Assembly: GCF_001428665.1 (NCBI RefSeq)
Contig: NZ_LMIJ01000003.1
Span: 221,575-285,574 of the forward strand
Origin: Acidovorax sp. Root219
Lineage (GTDB): Bacteria > Pseudomonadota > Gammaproteobacteria > Burkholderiales > Burkholderiaceae_C
Length of the DNA: 64,000 bases
Direction: 5' to 3'
This document shows, in pieces, positions 53,092 through 62,299 of this stretch. The stretch's first letter is position 1. Each line of letters starts with the position of its first letter. Both the position numbers and the translations under genes were made by a program. The notes beneath the pieces are model-generated. The model saw only the letters and a list, made by a program, of their open reading frames with translations, did not search any database and was not told the origin of the DNA.

Positions 53092-53421
53092 TCACTTTCC
53101 CCTGGCCGTAGAAATTCTCTTCTTTACTCCAGTGTCACCAGTTGGATGTACTACGCCACTTGCAGTCGAGAACTTCTTCCGCGCGGTGCCAGAAGGCTTA
53201 CGAGGCATCACCTGGACTATTTCCTGTTGCCACGCGTCCAAGAGCGCCAGAACAGCGTTATTGAGAACAACCAAGACGCCAATCAACGCCAGCAAAAAAA
53301 AGAGACGCCAAAATCCTGAAGGATAGTTTTCAGCAGCCTGAAGGATGGGTGGAATGGCAAAAGCTGCTGCGCTACCTGCGATCGTCACTGCATCAGTAGG
53401 AGTTTTAAAGAAGTTTGCCAT
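53092..53421 (-). CDS. Small hypothetical membrane protein
   Basis: This is a 109-residue protein beginning MANFFKTPTDAVTIAGS, with one or two hydrophobic segments (about 12-28, and a strong one at about 37-58, FWRLFFLLALIGVLVVLNNA), then a basic Ser/Thr/Lys-rich tail. AAGGGA lies upstream of ATG 53421. No family recognised. Together with the gene at 53519-54514 it forms a patch of lower GC between core genes, perhaps a small insertion. Confidence 0.6.
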   Translation of the reverse strand: MANFFKTPTDAVTIAGSAAAFAIPPILQAAENYPSGFWRLFFLLALIGVLVVLNNAVLALLDAWQQEIVQVMPRKPSGTARKKFSTASGVVHPTGDTGVKKRISTARGK

Positions 53422-53518
53422 CTCTAGTCCCTTGAACATGAGGCCAGATTGCAAAGCATCTACTTCAGGCTGAATAGGACTAAGGTTCGGACGAAATCCT
53501 CAGTAGGTTTTCATGTAG

Positions 53519-54514
53519 CTACACCTTTGGCCTACCCCCAGTACGTTGCCAGTTTGCAATCTGCGCAATCAGCTCCCTTGTCGTGGGACGCAGGGACGGG
53601 TAGCGCTGCTTGAGGAAGCGCTCGATTCGCTGCTTGGGAGTTCCCTCACCACCTGCCCTCGTTTCCTCCCACGCTCGCAAAGCGATGTGTAGGAGCTCTG
53701 GATAGTCCTCGCTATCGGGGTCAAAGTAGGGTGCTCGATAGACAGCCTCGTGATCATCTAGCAGACGATTCGAACGTGCCCACTCATACCACTCTGGTTG
53801 ATACCCACGCGCGAGCGCCCAAGATATGAAGTGCTCGGGCGAGTACCGCTTTTCGGGATCATGGTCGCCTGAAAACCATTGGTCTGATAGAGCGCCAAGA
53901 ATGTTGCTCCGATGTCGAAGCTCAATCGCTCTTCGCACCGTTGATGGTTCGTCACGCGATGCCTCGTAGGACCTTAGCTCCTGCTCCAACTTTTTCCGCT
54001 TCTCCTGATTCGCTTCTTCTTTAAGTTGAATTTTTATCTCTTCAATGTCCTCTGCCCAATCGCTCGGACTTGGAACGCTATAACGGTCATATATGCCGTT
54101 CAGATCAGATGCGGTTCGGATTGTGGGCTTGTCGATCTCAGCCCCCATTAAATTCTGGTACGTCCAGTCCACCAGTGCTGCGGTAGGGGACACTCCAGCA
54201 AGCAGAAGCAATGCGTCCCTGGGCAACCAAGTCTCAAACCCTAACCAGCGCGGCAAGTCAGAGTAGCTATATGGATTCTCGGCTGCCGCTTTCGTACCCA
54301 GCAAAGACAACTGTAAAGAGACTTCAAGCGGCAGTTCGTGGACACTGGCCTGAGCAGCCTCTATAGACAGCGCTTGAAACTTTTCGAGTTGAAGTTGATG
54401 CTCAGGTGATAGAACTGGTAGCGGGCTCAGTTCCACACGTCGCCTCTCATCTTCAGCAAGCTTTCTAAGAGCTGCCAAATCTGCATCTAACTTAAATTGT
54501 CTTCTTGGTGCCAT
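53519..54514 (-). CDS. Uncharacterised accessory protein
   Basis: The product has 331 residues and is soluble. It has no motif I can name. It contains a Trp/Pro-rich middle (SDLPRWLGFETWLPRDALLLL), a highly charged helical stretch (about 160-200, many Glu, Lys and Arg) and a C-terminus TPKQRIERFLKQRYPSL followed by a helix and a basic end. The C-terminal pattern resembles a short helical DNA- or RNA-binding repeat seen in hypothetical proteins of accessory regions, but I am not certain. GC content is distinctly lower than in neighbouring genes. It lies 97 bases upstream, on the same strand, of the small membrane protein gene at 53092. Confidence 0.65.
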   Translation of the reverse strand: MAPRRQFKLDADLAALRKLAEDERRRVELSPLPVLSPEHQLQLEKFQALSIEAAQASVHELPLEVSLQLSLLGTKAAAENPYSYSDLPRWLGFETWLPRDALLLLAGVSPTAALVDWTYQNLMGAEIDKPTIRTASDLNGIYDRYSVPSPSDWAEDIEEIKIQLKEEANQEKRKKLEQELRSYEASRDEPSTVRRAIELRHRSNILGALSDQWFSGDHDPEKRYSPEHFISWALARGYQPEWYEWARSNRLLDDHEAVYRAPYFDPDSEDYPELLHIALRAWEETRAGGEGTPKQRIERFLKQRYPSLRPTTRELIAQIANWQRTGGRPKV

Positions 54515-54661
54515 ATTTGGTCATTCCTTCAGTCCTCCTTCGGCTGGGACAAGGATATGACCTAGAACGACCTTTTGAAATATGGCAATTGCAGTCTATC
54601 GAGACAGGGGAGTTCGGTATTGACAACGATGAGGGTCGACTATCCCGCAAAGACCATTCGG

Positions 54662-55183
54662 TTAGCCCGCCGACTCTACAGGCTTCGGAGACAACTTCTC
54701 CGACAGCAGGTTCGCCGTATAACGCAGCCGGTCGATGTCGGCATCTGCCTGCACACCCCGGCTGAAGCAGCACAGGGTGCCGTAGACCTGGCCGTCAGCC
54801 AGGCGCACAGGGGTGCTCAGGTGAGTGCCGATGGTGAAGCCGGGGTCGGGCATCTTGCCCGCAGCGACCAGGGGCGCTGCGTCGTCGATCTTCTCGGGCA
54901 AGCGGCCTTCGACCACGTACTGGCACCAGCTTTCTTCGGCCGGGTCGGACATGCCGGGTTGCAGCAAGGGGAAGTCGGGCGAGTTGTCCACGGCCTTGAA
55001 AGTGCGGCGGCCATCGGCGATCTGGGAGACGAAAGCCACGTCCATGCCCAGGCGTTTGCGCAGCAGCTTCAACACCGCTGGAACCACTTCGGGAAGTTCG
55101 TGGTCGGCGGAGTCGCTGGTGGCGACCAGCATCTCGGAAATGGTGACGTCCAGGTCGTCGGGGTTGTAGTCGAGCATGTGCAT
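54662..55183 (-). CDS. GAF-domain protein
   Basis: This 173-residue protein is one GAF domain (about 25-165) with the usual core LRKRLGMDVAFVSQIADGRR, WCQYVVEGRLPEKIDDA and LSTPVRLADGQVYGTLCCFS. No output domain is attached, so it acts as a stand-alone sensor or interacts with another signalling protein. I prefer ATG 55183; ATG 55177 is also possible and differs by two residues. Ligand unknown. Confidence 0.85.
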   Translation of the reverse strand: MHMLDYNPDDLDVTISEMLVATSDSADHELPEVVPAVLKLLRKRLGMDVAFVSQIADGRRTFKAVDNSPDFPLLQPGMSDPAEESWCQYVVEGRLPEKIDDAAPLVAAGKMPDPGFTIGTHLSTPVRLADGQVYGTLCCFSRGVQADADIDRLRYTANLLSEKLSPKPVESAG

Positions 55184-55360
55184 ACCAGCCAGTCTAAACC
55201 GCGACCGGGCAGGCGGCAGTAAGCGAACGTCTATTGCGTATCGAATCACATGTAACCCACACGATGGCGTTGGGTATGGGAAGAAGGCGGCCTGTTTGCC
55301 CGCCCTTCCCCTTGCGCCCGCTCGCCTGCCAACCCCGATCAGGCCCCAGTCATTGCAGCA

Positions 55361-56593
55361 TCAAGCCGTCGTCGTCGCCACCGCAGGCACCTTCAACAAC
55401 CCATCGGCCTTGAACATCGCCCGTATCCCGCGCACGGCCTGGCGGATGCGGGCCTCATTCTCGATGAGGGCGAAGCGCACGTACTCATCTCCCTGGTCCC
55501 CAAAGCCGATGCCTGGCGACACGCAGACCTTGGCCTTGTCGAGCAACTGGCGGGCGAACTCGAGCGAGCCCAGAGCGCGATACGGTTCGGGGAGGCGGGC
55601 CCAGATGTACATGCTGGCATTGGGGCAGTCCACGGCCCAGCCCGATTCGGTGAGGCCTTTGTACAGCACGTCGCGGCGGCGCTGGTACTGGGCGGCGATG
55701 TCTTTCACGCACTGCTGGTCGCCCTCCAGCGCGGCGATGGCCGCGACCTGCAGGGGGGTGAAGGTGCCGTAGTCGTGGTAGCTCTTGATGCGGGCGAGCG
55801 CGGCCACGAGGTCGGGGTTGCCGACCATGAAGCCCACGCGCCAGCCGGCCATGTTGTAGCTTTTGGAGAGGGTGAAGAACTCCACGGCCACGTCCTTGGC
55901 GCCGGGCACTTCCATGATGCTGGGAGCCCGGTAGCCGTCGTAGACGATGTCGGCGTAGGCCAGGTCGTGCACCACCAGGATGTCGTGCTTCTTGGCCAGG
56001 GCGATGACGCGCTCGAAGAACGACAGCTCCACGCACTGCGCAGTGGGGTTGCTGGGGAAGCCGAAGATCATCATCTTGGGCTTGGGGTAGCTGCCGCGGA
56101 TGGCCTTTTCGAGCTCGGCAAAGAAGTCAACATCGGGCGCCACGGGCACGCTGCGGATGTCGGCGCCGGCAATAACCGCGCCGTAGATGTGGATGGGGTA
56201 GCTCGGGTCGGGCACGAGCACGGTGTCGCCCCGGTCCAGCGTGGCCAGCATGAGGTGGGCCAGCCCTTCCTTGGAGCCGATGGTGACGATGGCCTCGGTG
56301 TCGGGGTCGATGTCGACCGCATAGCGGTCCTTGTACCAGTGGCTGATGGCGCGGCGCAGGCGGGGTATGCCCTTGCTGGCGGAGTAGCCGTGGGTGTCGG
56401 GCCGCTGGGCCACTTCGGTGAGCTTGGCAACGATGTGCGGCGGGGTGGCGCCATCGGGGTTGCCCATGCTCATGTCGATGATGTCTTCGCCACGGCGGCG
56501 GGCAGCCAGCTTGAGCTCGGCCGTGATGTTGAAGACGTAGGGGGGTAGGCGATCGATGCGCGCAAAGCGGCGCTTGCCCTGAGAAGCAGACAT
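55361..56593 (-). CDS. alaC: Class I/II aminotransferase, AlaC-like
   Basis: This is a 410-residue PLP aminotransferase. The Schiff-base lysine is in [14 protein letters not shown]. Other fold-type I marks are [50 protein letters not shown] and [10 protein letters not shown]. The sequence is typical of the alanine-pyruvate transaminase AlaC/YfdZ group. In many betaproteobacteria this gene precedes homoserine dehydrogenase and threonine synthase; here the next minus-strand genes are a GAF protein and accessory genes, so that link is broken or absent. Confidence 0.9.
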   Translation of the reverse strand: MSASQGKRRFARIDRLPPYVFNITAELKLAARRRGEDIIDMSMGNPDGATPPHIVAKLTEVAQRPDTHGYSASKGIPRLRRAISHWYKDRYAVDIDPDTEAIVTIGSKEGLAHLMLATLDRGDTVLVPDPSYPIHIYGAVIAGADIRSVPVAPDVDFFAELEKAIRGSYPKPKMMIFGFPSNPTAQCVELSFFERVIALAKKHDILVVHDLAYADIVYDGYRAPSIMEVPGAKDVAVEFFTLSKSYNMAGWRVGFMVGNPDLVAALARIKSYHDYGTFTPLQVAAIAALEGDQQCVKDIAAQYQRRRDVLYKGLTESGWAVDCPNASMYIWARLPEPYRALGSLEFARQLLDKAKVCVSPGIGFGDQGDEYVRFALIENEARIRQAVRGIRAMFKADGLLKVPAVATTTA

Positions 56594-56726
56594 GCTGGTG
56601 AACTTTCACGTAAGCGCCCGAAACCGTCCGAGCGACGTGGCTGGCAGAAAGGCCGGCCCGCATTCAATGTACATCAAACGCGGTGTTCGTTCCTCACATT
56701 GGGGCGGTGTCGCACCGCCGCTACGC

Positions 56727-57959
56727 TCAGGCTTTCAGGCCTGCGCTGGCGCGTGTGGTGGCCTTTTCGCTCGACATGGACCACGCGAAGATGCCCACGC
56801 CAAAGATGCCCAGCACCACGCCGACCCAGCCGGTGGAGGTCCACCCCAGGCCGGCCGCGATGGACATGCCGCCCAGCCACGCGCCCAGGGCGTTGGCGGC
56901 GTTGAAGGCCGAGTGGTTGAGCGCGGCGGCCAGGGTCTGCGCATGGCCCGCCACATCCATCAGGCGGATCTGCAGTGCGGGGCCGATGGCGACCAGCGTG
57001 CCCAGGAAGAAGGTGGAGAGCGCAGCCGTGACGGGATGGTGGGCTGCAGGCACGGACAGCGCCAGCACCACGATGGACCACAGCAGCACCTTGCCCACGG
57101 TGGGCATGAGGGCCTTGTCGGCCATGCGCGAGCCGACGATGTTGCCCACCACCATGCCCAGGCCGAACAGCGCGAGCACAAAGGGCATGAGCGCGGGCGG
57201 CATGCCGGCCACTTCGAGCAGGGTGGGCTTGATGTAGCTGAACACGGCGAACATGCCGCCGAAGCCGATGGCGCCGATGCCCAGGGTGAACCAGACCTGC
57301 TTGCGCGCCAGGGCGCCCAGCTCGCGCAGCGGGCTGGCGCCGTGCGATGCGGGCATGTCGGGCACCCACAGGCGCACCATGACCACGGCAGCCACGGCGA
57401 TGAGCCCCACGAAGACAAAGGCCGCGCGCCAGCCGAAATGCTCGCCCAGCGCGGCGGCAATGGGCACGCCCACCAGCGTGGCGGTGGTCAGCCCCAGCAT
57501 GACCCAGCCCACGGCGCGCGCGCGGCGCCCCGGGGGTGCCAGGGCGGCGGCCACGAGGGCCGCCACGCCGAAATAGGTGCCGTGTGGCAGGCCGGTGAAC
57601 AGGCGCATTGCGCTGAGCGAGCCGTAGCCCGGCGCCAGGGCCGATGCGAAGTTGCCCAGCGCATACACCACCATCAGCGCCATGAGCAGCGCGCGCCGGC
57701 CCCAGTTGGCGCACAGCACGGCCAGCACGGGCGCACCCACCACCACGCCCAGCGCATAGGCGCTGATGACGTGGCCGGCCTGCGGAATGCTCACGTTGAT
57801 GTCGCGCGCCACTTCGGGCAGCAGGCCCATGATGACGAATTCACCCGTGCCGATGGAAAAGCCGCCCACCCCCAGGGCCAGCACGGCGCGCACCAGGGTG
57901 CGGTCGTCGGTGGGGGTGTGGGCGATGGGCGACGACGTGGGGGACAGGGGCGCGGTCAT
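56727..57959 (-). CDS. MFS exporter (DHA1, AraJ-like)
   Basis: This is a 410-residue major facilitator with about 12 membrane segments. It has the TM2-3 motif (ANWGRRALLMALMVVYALGN, a variant of GxxxDRxGRR), the TM5 motif and the TM1 FSIGTGEFVIMGLLPEVARD typical of the AraJ/YdhP sugar-efflux and drug-efflux group. The substrate is unknown. ATG 57959 gives a short polar N-terminus before TM1. Confidence 0.88.
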   Translation of the reverse strand: MTAPLSPTSSPIAHTPTDDRTLVRAVLALGVGGFSIGTGEFVIMGLLPEVARDINVSIPQAGHVISAYALGVVVGAPVLAVLCANWGRRALLMALMVVYALGNFASALAPGYGSLSAMRLFTGLPHGTYFGVAALVAAALAPPGRRARAVGWVMLGLTTATLVGVPIAAALGEHFGWRAAFVFVGLIAVAAVVMVRLWVPDMPASHGASPLRELGALARKQVWFTLGIGAIGFGGMFAVFSYIKPTLLEVAGMPPALMPFVLALFGLGMVVGNIVGSRMADKALMPTVGKVLLWSIVVLALSVPAAHHPVTAALSTFFLGTLVAIGPALQIRLMDVAGHAQTLAAALNHSAFNAANALGAWLGGMSIAAGLGWTSTGWVGVVLGIFGVGIFAWSMSSEKATTRASAGLKA

Positions 57960-58143
57960 GGCGGCAACAACTACAGGGCAGCACTGCACCGCACTCCATG
58001 GTGCAACGCAGGACATACGGGGGTGGAGAAGAAACTGAGTTACAGGGGTAAACCCGAACCCTGTAACCATAGCACGCCCGGCCAAAACGCGCTGGCTCCG
58101 GGCCTGCTACGCTGGAGCCTTCGTTCCCAACCAAGGCCAGCGC

Positions 58144-58869
58144 ATGACCACACCGACCACCGCAGACGAGCTTGCCAGCACCGTGAAAGTGCTGGCCTTC
58201 GACATCTTCGGCACCGTGGTGGACTGGCACGGCAGCATCGTGCGCGAGATGCAGGCGCTGTACCCGGGCATCGACGGCGATGCGTTCGCGCTGGCGTGGC
58301 GCAGCGGCTACCAGCCAGCCATGGCGCGGGTGATGCGCGGCGAGCAGGGCTGGACGCGCATCGACGAGTTGCACCGCGGCATCCTCGACGAGATACTGCC
58401 GCGCTTTGGCCTCACGCACCTGACCGAGGCCGAGCGCTGGCACCTGAACCGCGTGTGGCACCGGCTGGACCCCTGGGCCGACAGCGTGGCCGGGCTCACG
58501 CGGCTGAAAACGAAGTTCACCATCACCACGCTGTCGAACGGCAATATCGGCCTGCTCACCAACATGGCCAAGCGCGCGGGCCTGCCGTGGGATTGCATCC
58601 TGAGCGCCGAGGTGTTCCGCGCGTACAAGCCCAGCCCCGACACCTACCTGGGCGTGGCCCGCACCTTTGACCTGGAGCCGACGCAGGTGGGGCTGGTGGC
58701 GGCCCACCACGACGACCTGGCGGCCGCGCGCGGCTGCGGGCTGCGCACCATGTATGTGGAGCGGCCGCTGGAGTTTGGCGCCGCGCACCCCAAGGACATT
58801 TCGGCGCAGGAGGGCAATGACCTGCACAGCACCCGGCTGACCGACCTCGCAACCCAATTGGGCTGCTAA
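58144..58869 (+). CDS. Haloacid dehalogenase type II (HAD superfamily)
   Basis: This 241-residue HAD hydrolase has nucleophile Asp in LAFDIFGTVVD, motif II TLSNGN, motif III Lys in AYKPSPDTYLG and a final acidic motif VAAHHDDLAAAR. The helical cap is of the L-2-haloacid dehalogenase type. Real substrates of chromosomal members are often unknown. AAGG precedes the ATG. Monocistronic, divergent from the MFS gene. Confidence 0.9.
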   Translation: MTTPTTADELASTVKVLAFDIFGTVVDWHGSIVREMQALYPGIDGDAFALAWRSGYQPAMARVMRGEQGWTRIDELHRGILDEILPRFGLTHLTEAERWHLNRVWHRLDPWADSVAGLTRLKTKFTITTLSNGNIGLLTNMAKRAGLPWDCILSAEVFRAYKPSPDTYLGVARTFDLEPTQVGLVAAHHDDLAAARGCGLRTMYVERPLEFGAAHPKDISAQEGNDLHSTRLTDLATQLGC

Positions 58870-58883
58870 GGCCCCTACCGCCC

Positions 58884-59969
58884 CTATCGCGCCGCCACCA
58901 GCAGCTGCACGAACATCTGCACCTTGGCATGGCACTCGGGGCTGATGGAGGTGAACTCCAGCCCCGCCAGCCACTGGCCACCTTCGGGCTTCAGGGTGAT
59001 GACGCGGGCGTACACGTCGGTGGCGTGGTATTCGACCAGGGTCAAATCGAATTCGAGCTTGAGCTCGCTGTGCAGGGCCAGCTCTTCGGTCAGTTCCACC
59101 AGCAGGCCGTGGTAGCCGATGTCGCGGATGGCGGCGTGCACGATCTGCGGCACGATGATCTTGTCCTGGATGCGCTGGCACAGGCAGGGCAGGCGCGTGT
59201 CCACGCGGTGGCTGCGGCGAAACTCCTGGCGCGGCACCTTGAGCTTGCGCGAGGGGATGGCCACCAGCTCGCGCAGGCCCACGGGCTGCTGGCGCCCCTT
59301 GACGTAGACCTGCATGGGGGCCGACGCCGACACCAGCCCCCAGCAGCGCTGGTAGGTGGCCTCGCTGATGAGCACCTGCCCGCGCAGGCTGAAGGCCTCG
59401 ATGCGCGAGGCAAGGTTGACCTCTTCGCCGATGACGGTGTATTCGGAATACACATCCGAGCCGAAGCGCCCGGCCATCACGGTACCGGTGTTCACGCCGA
59501 TGCCCAGGAAGACCTCGGGCAGGCGCTCGCGCATGTGGGCCAGGTTCAGGTCGCGCATGGCCATCTGCATCTCGACCGCGCACATCAGCGCGCGGTCCAC
59601 ATCGTCCTCGCGCGCCACGGGTGCGCCGAAGAGCACCATGATGGAGTCGCCCATGAACTTGTCGATGGCGCCGCCGTGCTTGAAGACCACCTCGCTGAGC
59701 ATGGCCAGGCACCGGTTGAGCGCAGGGATCACCACGCCCGCTGGCAGCGACGCCGACAGCGCAGTGAAGCCGCGCAGGTCGGCCAGCAAAATGGTGACCT
59801 CGCGCGGGGCCACCGACAGGCTTTCATTGAACACGCCATCAGGCCCCTCGCTGCCACGCAGGATGGCCGCCATCTCGGCCGTGGCCGCCTCGTTGAGCGG
59901 GGCGCCCGTTTCGCGGGCAATCAGCGCCTGCAGGCGGCGCAGGGCATCGTGGTTGAATTCTTTGTGCAT
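58884..59969 (-). CDS. Class III adenylate/guanylate cyclase fused to a PilZ domain
   Basis: This is a 361-residue protein. The class III cyclase domain (about 50-225) has metal aspartates in ILLADLRGFTALS and FMGDSIMVLFG, and the core YTVIGEEVNLASRIEAF. The C-terminal PilZ-like domain (about 255-361) starts FRRSHRVDTRLPC, giving the Arg-rich c-di-GMP motif, and continues AAIRDIGYHGLLVEL, where the usual D/N-x-S-x-x-G has Gly in place of Ser. A 35-residue helical N-terminus precedes the cyclase. The layout suggests cAMP or cGMP synthesis tuned by c-di-GMP. ATG 59969 is chosen; the frame upstream is non-coding. Confidence 0.85.
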   Translation of the reverse strand: MHKEFNHDALRRLQALIARETGAPLNEAATAEMAAILRGSEGPDGVFNESLSVAPREVTILLADLRGFTALSASLPAGVVIPALNRCLAMLSEVVFKHGGAIDKFMGDSIMVLFGAPVAREDDVDRALMCAVEMQMAMRDLNLAHMRERLPEVFLGIGVNTGTVMAGRFGSDVYSEYTVIGEEVNLASRIEAFSLRGQVLISEATYQRCWGLVSASAPMQVYVKGRQQPVGLRELVAIPSRKLKVPRQEFRRSHRVDTRLPCLCQRIQDKIIVPQIVHAAIRDIGYHGLLVELTEELALHSELKLEFDLTLVEYHATDVYARVITLKPEGGQWLAGLEFTSISPECHAKVQMFVQLLVAAR

Positions 59970-60153
59970 GAGCGGCAAGCGCAAGGGTTCCAATGAGAAG
60001 GGCCGGGGCCATGGAGGCACCCGCCAGCCAGAATAGGGGTGCGCCGGGCCATCGGTCAAGCCGCCCGCGGGAAAACGACCAGGAAAAACAACCAGCGAGT
60101 GGGCGCGACGGGCCTGGCACAGCAGCTTGTGCGCGTGCGCACTGTGCGGGCAT

Positions 60154-60966
60154 TCAAACTGCCAAAGCCCCTGTCGGGTCATCCACCCACTGCCGCTGCA
60201 CGCAGTGGAAGGCGGCACGCGCGGGGTCATAGTCCCAGCGCGCCGCCCAGCGCAGCACCTTGTCGGGGTCGTGCGCGTCGGCCTCGTGGCTCAGGATGAC
60301 CAGGCTGTTGGGGTAGCCATGGCGCAGGCGGTGCGATACGGCCGTGCCGGCCTGACTGACCCACAGGCCGGGCAGCGGCTGCAGCAGGCCGGCGGCGTGG
60401 GCGTGGCCCGACAGCAGCATCTGTGCACCGGCGTCGCGCCAGCGCAGCAGGGCCTCTTCGGCACGCGCAGGCCGGTGTTCCTTGTCCTGCGCATTGCGCG
60501 CGGTGAGCGGGTGGTGGGCGACGACGATGCGCCAGGGCTCTTCGTAGGCCTCGGCCAGCTGTTTCTCGACCCGCGCGATCTGCGCGCTGGAGAGGCTGCC
60601 GCGCTCGTGGCGCCAGGGGCGCGTGGTGTTCACTCCCACGATGAAGAAGCGGCCCAGGTGCCGCACGGGCTCCAGGTCCTTGCCGAACTCGTGCTCGAAG
60701 CGCTTGTAGGCCCGGCCCCAGCGCAGCCACCAGGCGAACAGCGGCAAATCATGGTTGCCGGGCAGCACTATCGTGGCACCGGCATCGAGCCCGCGGATGA
60801 AGCTGGCCGCCTGCGCGAACTGGGGGGCGGTGGCGCGCTGCGTGACATCGCCCGAGACCACCACCACCGACACCCCGAGCTGGCGCGCAAGGGCCTGCAC
60901 CGCCCGGCAGACGACGGGCTCGTGCGCGCCGAAGTGCAGGTCGGACAGGTGCATCAGAACGGACAT
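60154..60966 (-). CDS. Calcineurin-like metallophosphoesterase
   Basis: This 270-residue phosphoesterase has all metal motifs: LMHLSDLHFG (DxH), VVSGDVTQR (GDxx), LPGNHD, VAHHPL and LSGHAHAAG. It resembles CpdA-type 3',5'-cyclic nucleotide phosphodiesterases and other cytoplasmic members. Its neighbour encodes a class III cyclase on the same strand (184-base gap), so a role in cAMP breakdown is an attractive inference. Confidence 0.9.
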   Translation of the reverse strand: MSVLMHLSDLHFGAHEPVVCRAVQALARQLGVSVVVVSGDVTQRATAPQFAQAASFIRGLDAGATIVLPGNHDLPLFAWWLRWGRAYKRFEHEFGKDLEPVRHLGRFFIVGVNTTRPWRHERGSLSSAQIARVEKQLAEAYEEPWRIVVAHHPLTARNAQDKEHRPARAEEALLRWRDAGAQMLLSGHAHAAGLLQPLPGLWVSQAGTAVSHRLRHGYPNSLVILSHEADAHDPDKVLRWAARWDYDPARAAFHCVQRQWVDDPTGALAV

Positions 60967-60995
60967 GGGGCGTAGGGTACAGGCGCTGCAGAAGA

Positions 60996-62087
60996 TCAGG
61001 AAGCCGCCACGGCTGCCGCTGCACCCAGCGCAGGCAGGGGGACGACAGCGGGAGCAGCGGGTTCGACGGCCACCTGCTCATGCTGCGCAGCGGCGGCGCC
61101 ATCCCGGTCGAGCGTGGTGCGCGTGACCAGCCACAGGGGTTGGTCGTGTACCCGAAAGCGCAGCGGCGGCGCCATCCATTCGCGCTCGCCGTCAAACGCC
61201 ACCTTGACCTGCGCGGGCCGCCAGCTGGCGGGGGCCACCGTCATCTCGGCGCAGGCGATGCTGGTCACGGCGCTGTCGCGCGCCAGTTGGCCGGTGGCGG
61301 CATGCCAGACTGTGCGGGCCACGGCCCAGCGGTCCTGCGGCTGCAGCAGCACGACACCGAGCTGCCCGCCATCGGCCACGGATTGGGCCTGCTCCAGCCC
61401 CATGCGGTCCAGCTGCAAAGGGTTGTTGCCGACGAACAGGGTGGTGACCAGATGCTCCTCCTGCTGGGCCTGGGCACCTTCGTGCGTGCGCATGATCACG
61501 CGCCAGCGCCGCCCGCCGGCGGGGCGGAACATGCTCCACACTGCGGACAGGATGGCCACCATGCGCGAGCGGCCAAAGCGCTTGGAGGCCATCTCGCGCT
61601 CGGCCAGCAGGCGCGGGTACAGGCCCACGGCGGCGTTCACCACGAACATGCGCTCGTTGACGAAGCCGACCTGCACGGGGCGCATGTCGCTGCGCTCCAT
61701 GGCGTGCAGCATGTCCTGCACGGCCACCTCGGGGTCGAGCGCCAGGCCATGCTCGCGGCTGAAGTAGTTGAACGTGCCCATGGGTATCACGCCCATGGGC
61801 ACAGCCTCGCGCAGGGCCGCCGCAGCTACTGCGTTTATGGTGCCGTCGCCCCCGGCAGCCACGACCAGCCCGCCATCGGCCTGCGCATCGCGCACGGCCT
61901 TGTAGGCCAGGTCGACGATGTCGCCACGCTCATCGGGCACATGCCACACCACGTCATGCGCATGGGCGGCAAAGGCCCCTTCGAGCTTGGCGCGGACCAG
62001 GTCGAAATCAGCACCCGGGCGCTTGGGCACCACGAGGTGGATGCGCCCATGGGGGTGGACGGCAGGGGGGCGAGGGGCAGTGGTCAT
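60996..62087 (-). CDS. Diacylglycerol/lipid kinase family protein
   Basis: This is a 363-residue kinase of the DagK/YegS/LCB5 type. The nucleotide motif AAGGDGTINAVA (about 87) and MGVIPMGTFNYFSREHGL are conserved. A second beta-rich domain (about 150-320) follows, and an Ala/Pro tail of about 35 residues ends the protein. It should phosphorylate diacylglycerol or a related lipid. It is divergent from a PAP2 phosphatase gene, which catalyses the reverse type of reaction. Confidence 0.88.
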   Translation of the reverse strand: MTTAPRPPAVHPHGRIHLVVPKRPGADFDLVRAKLEGAFAAHAHDVVWHVPDERGDIVDLAYKAVRDAQADGGLVVAAGGDGTINAVAAAALREAVPMGVIPMGTFNYFSREHGLALDPEVAVQDMLHAMERSDMRPVQVGFVNERMFVVNAAVGLYPRLLAEREMASKRFGRSRMVAILSAVWSMFRPAGGRRWRVIMRTHEGAQAQQEEHLVTTLFVGNNPLQLDRMGLEQAQSVADGGQLGVVLLQPQDRWAVARTVWHAATGQLARDSAVTSIACAEMTVAPASWRPAQVKVAFDGEREWMAPPLRFRVHDQPLWLVTRTTLDRDGAAAAQHEQVAVEPAAPAVVPLPALGAAAAVAAS

Positions 62088-62299
62088 GGATGAAAGGCGG
62101 GCTCCGATAAGACGGCATGGCGCCGCTGCACCCATGGTGCCCTGGCCACCGGCGCGCCACTGTCAGCCACGGCGCTGTGAAGCTGTCGGCGCCTTGTCCT
62201 ACATTCACGCCCGGCGCGAAGGGGTGATGCGCGCTGCGGTACAACAGGCAGCATCGACCCGACACCCACCTACAACTGCTGCTGTTGCCAACCGATCCC

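Noticed and set aside
54575..55222. 215-codon plus-strand frame over the GAF gene
   Set aside because: It is antisense to a clear GAF domain, and its own product has no recognisable pattern.
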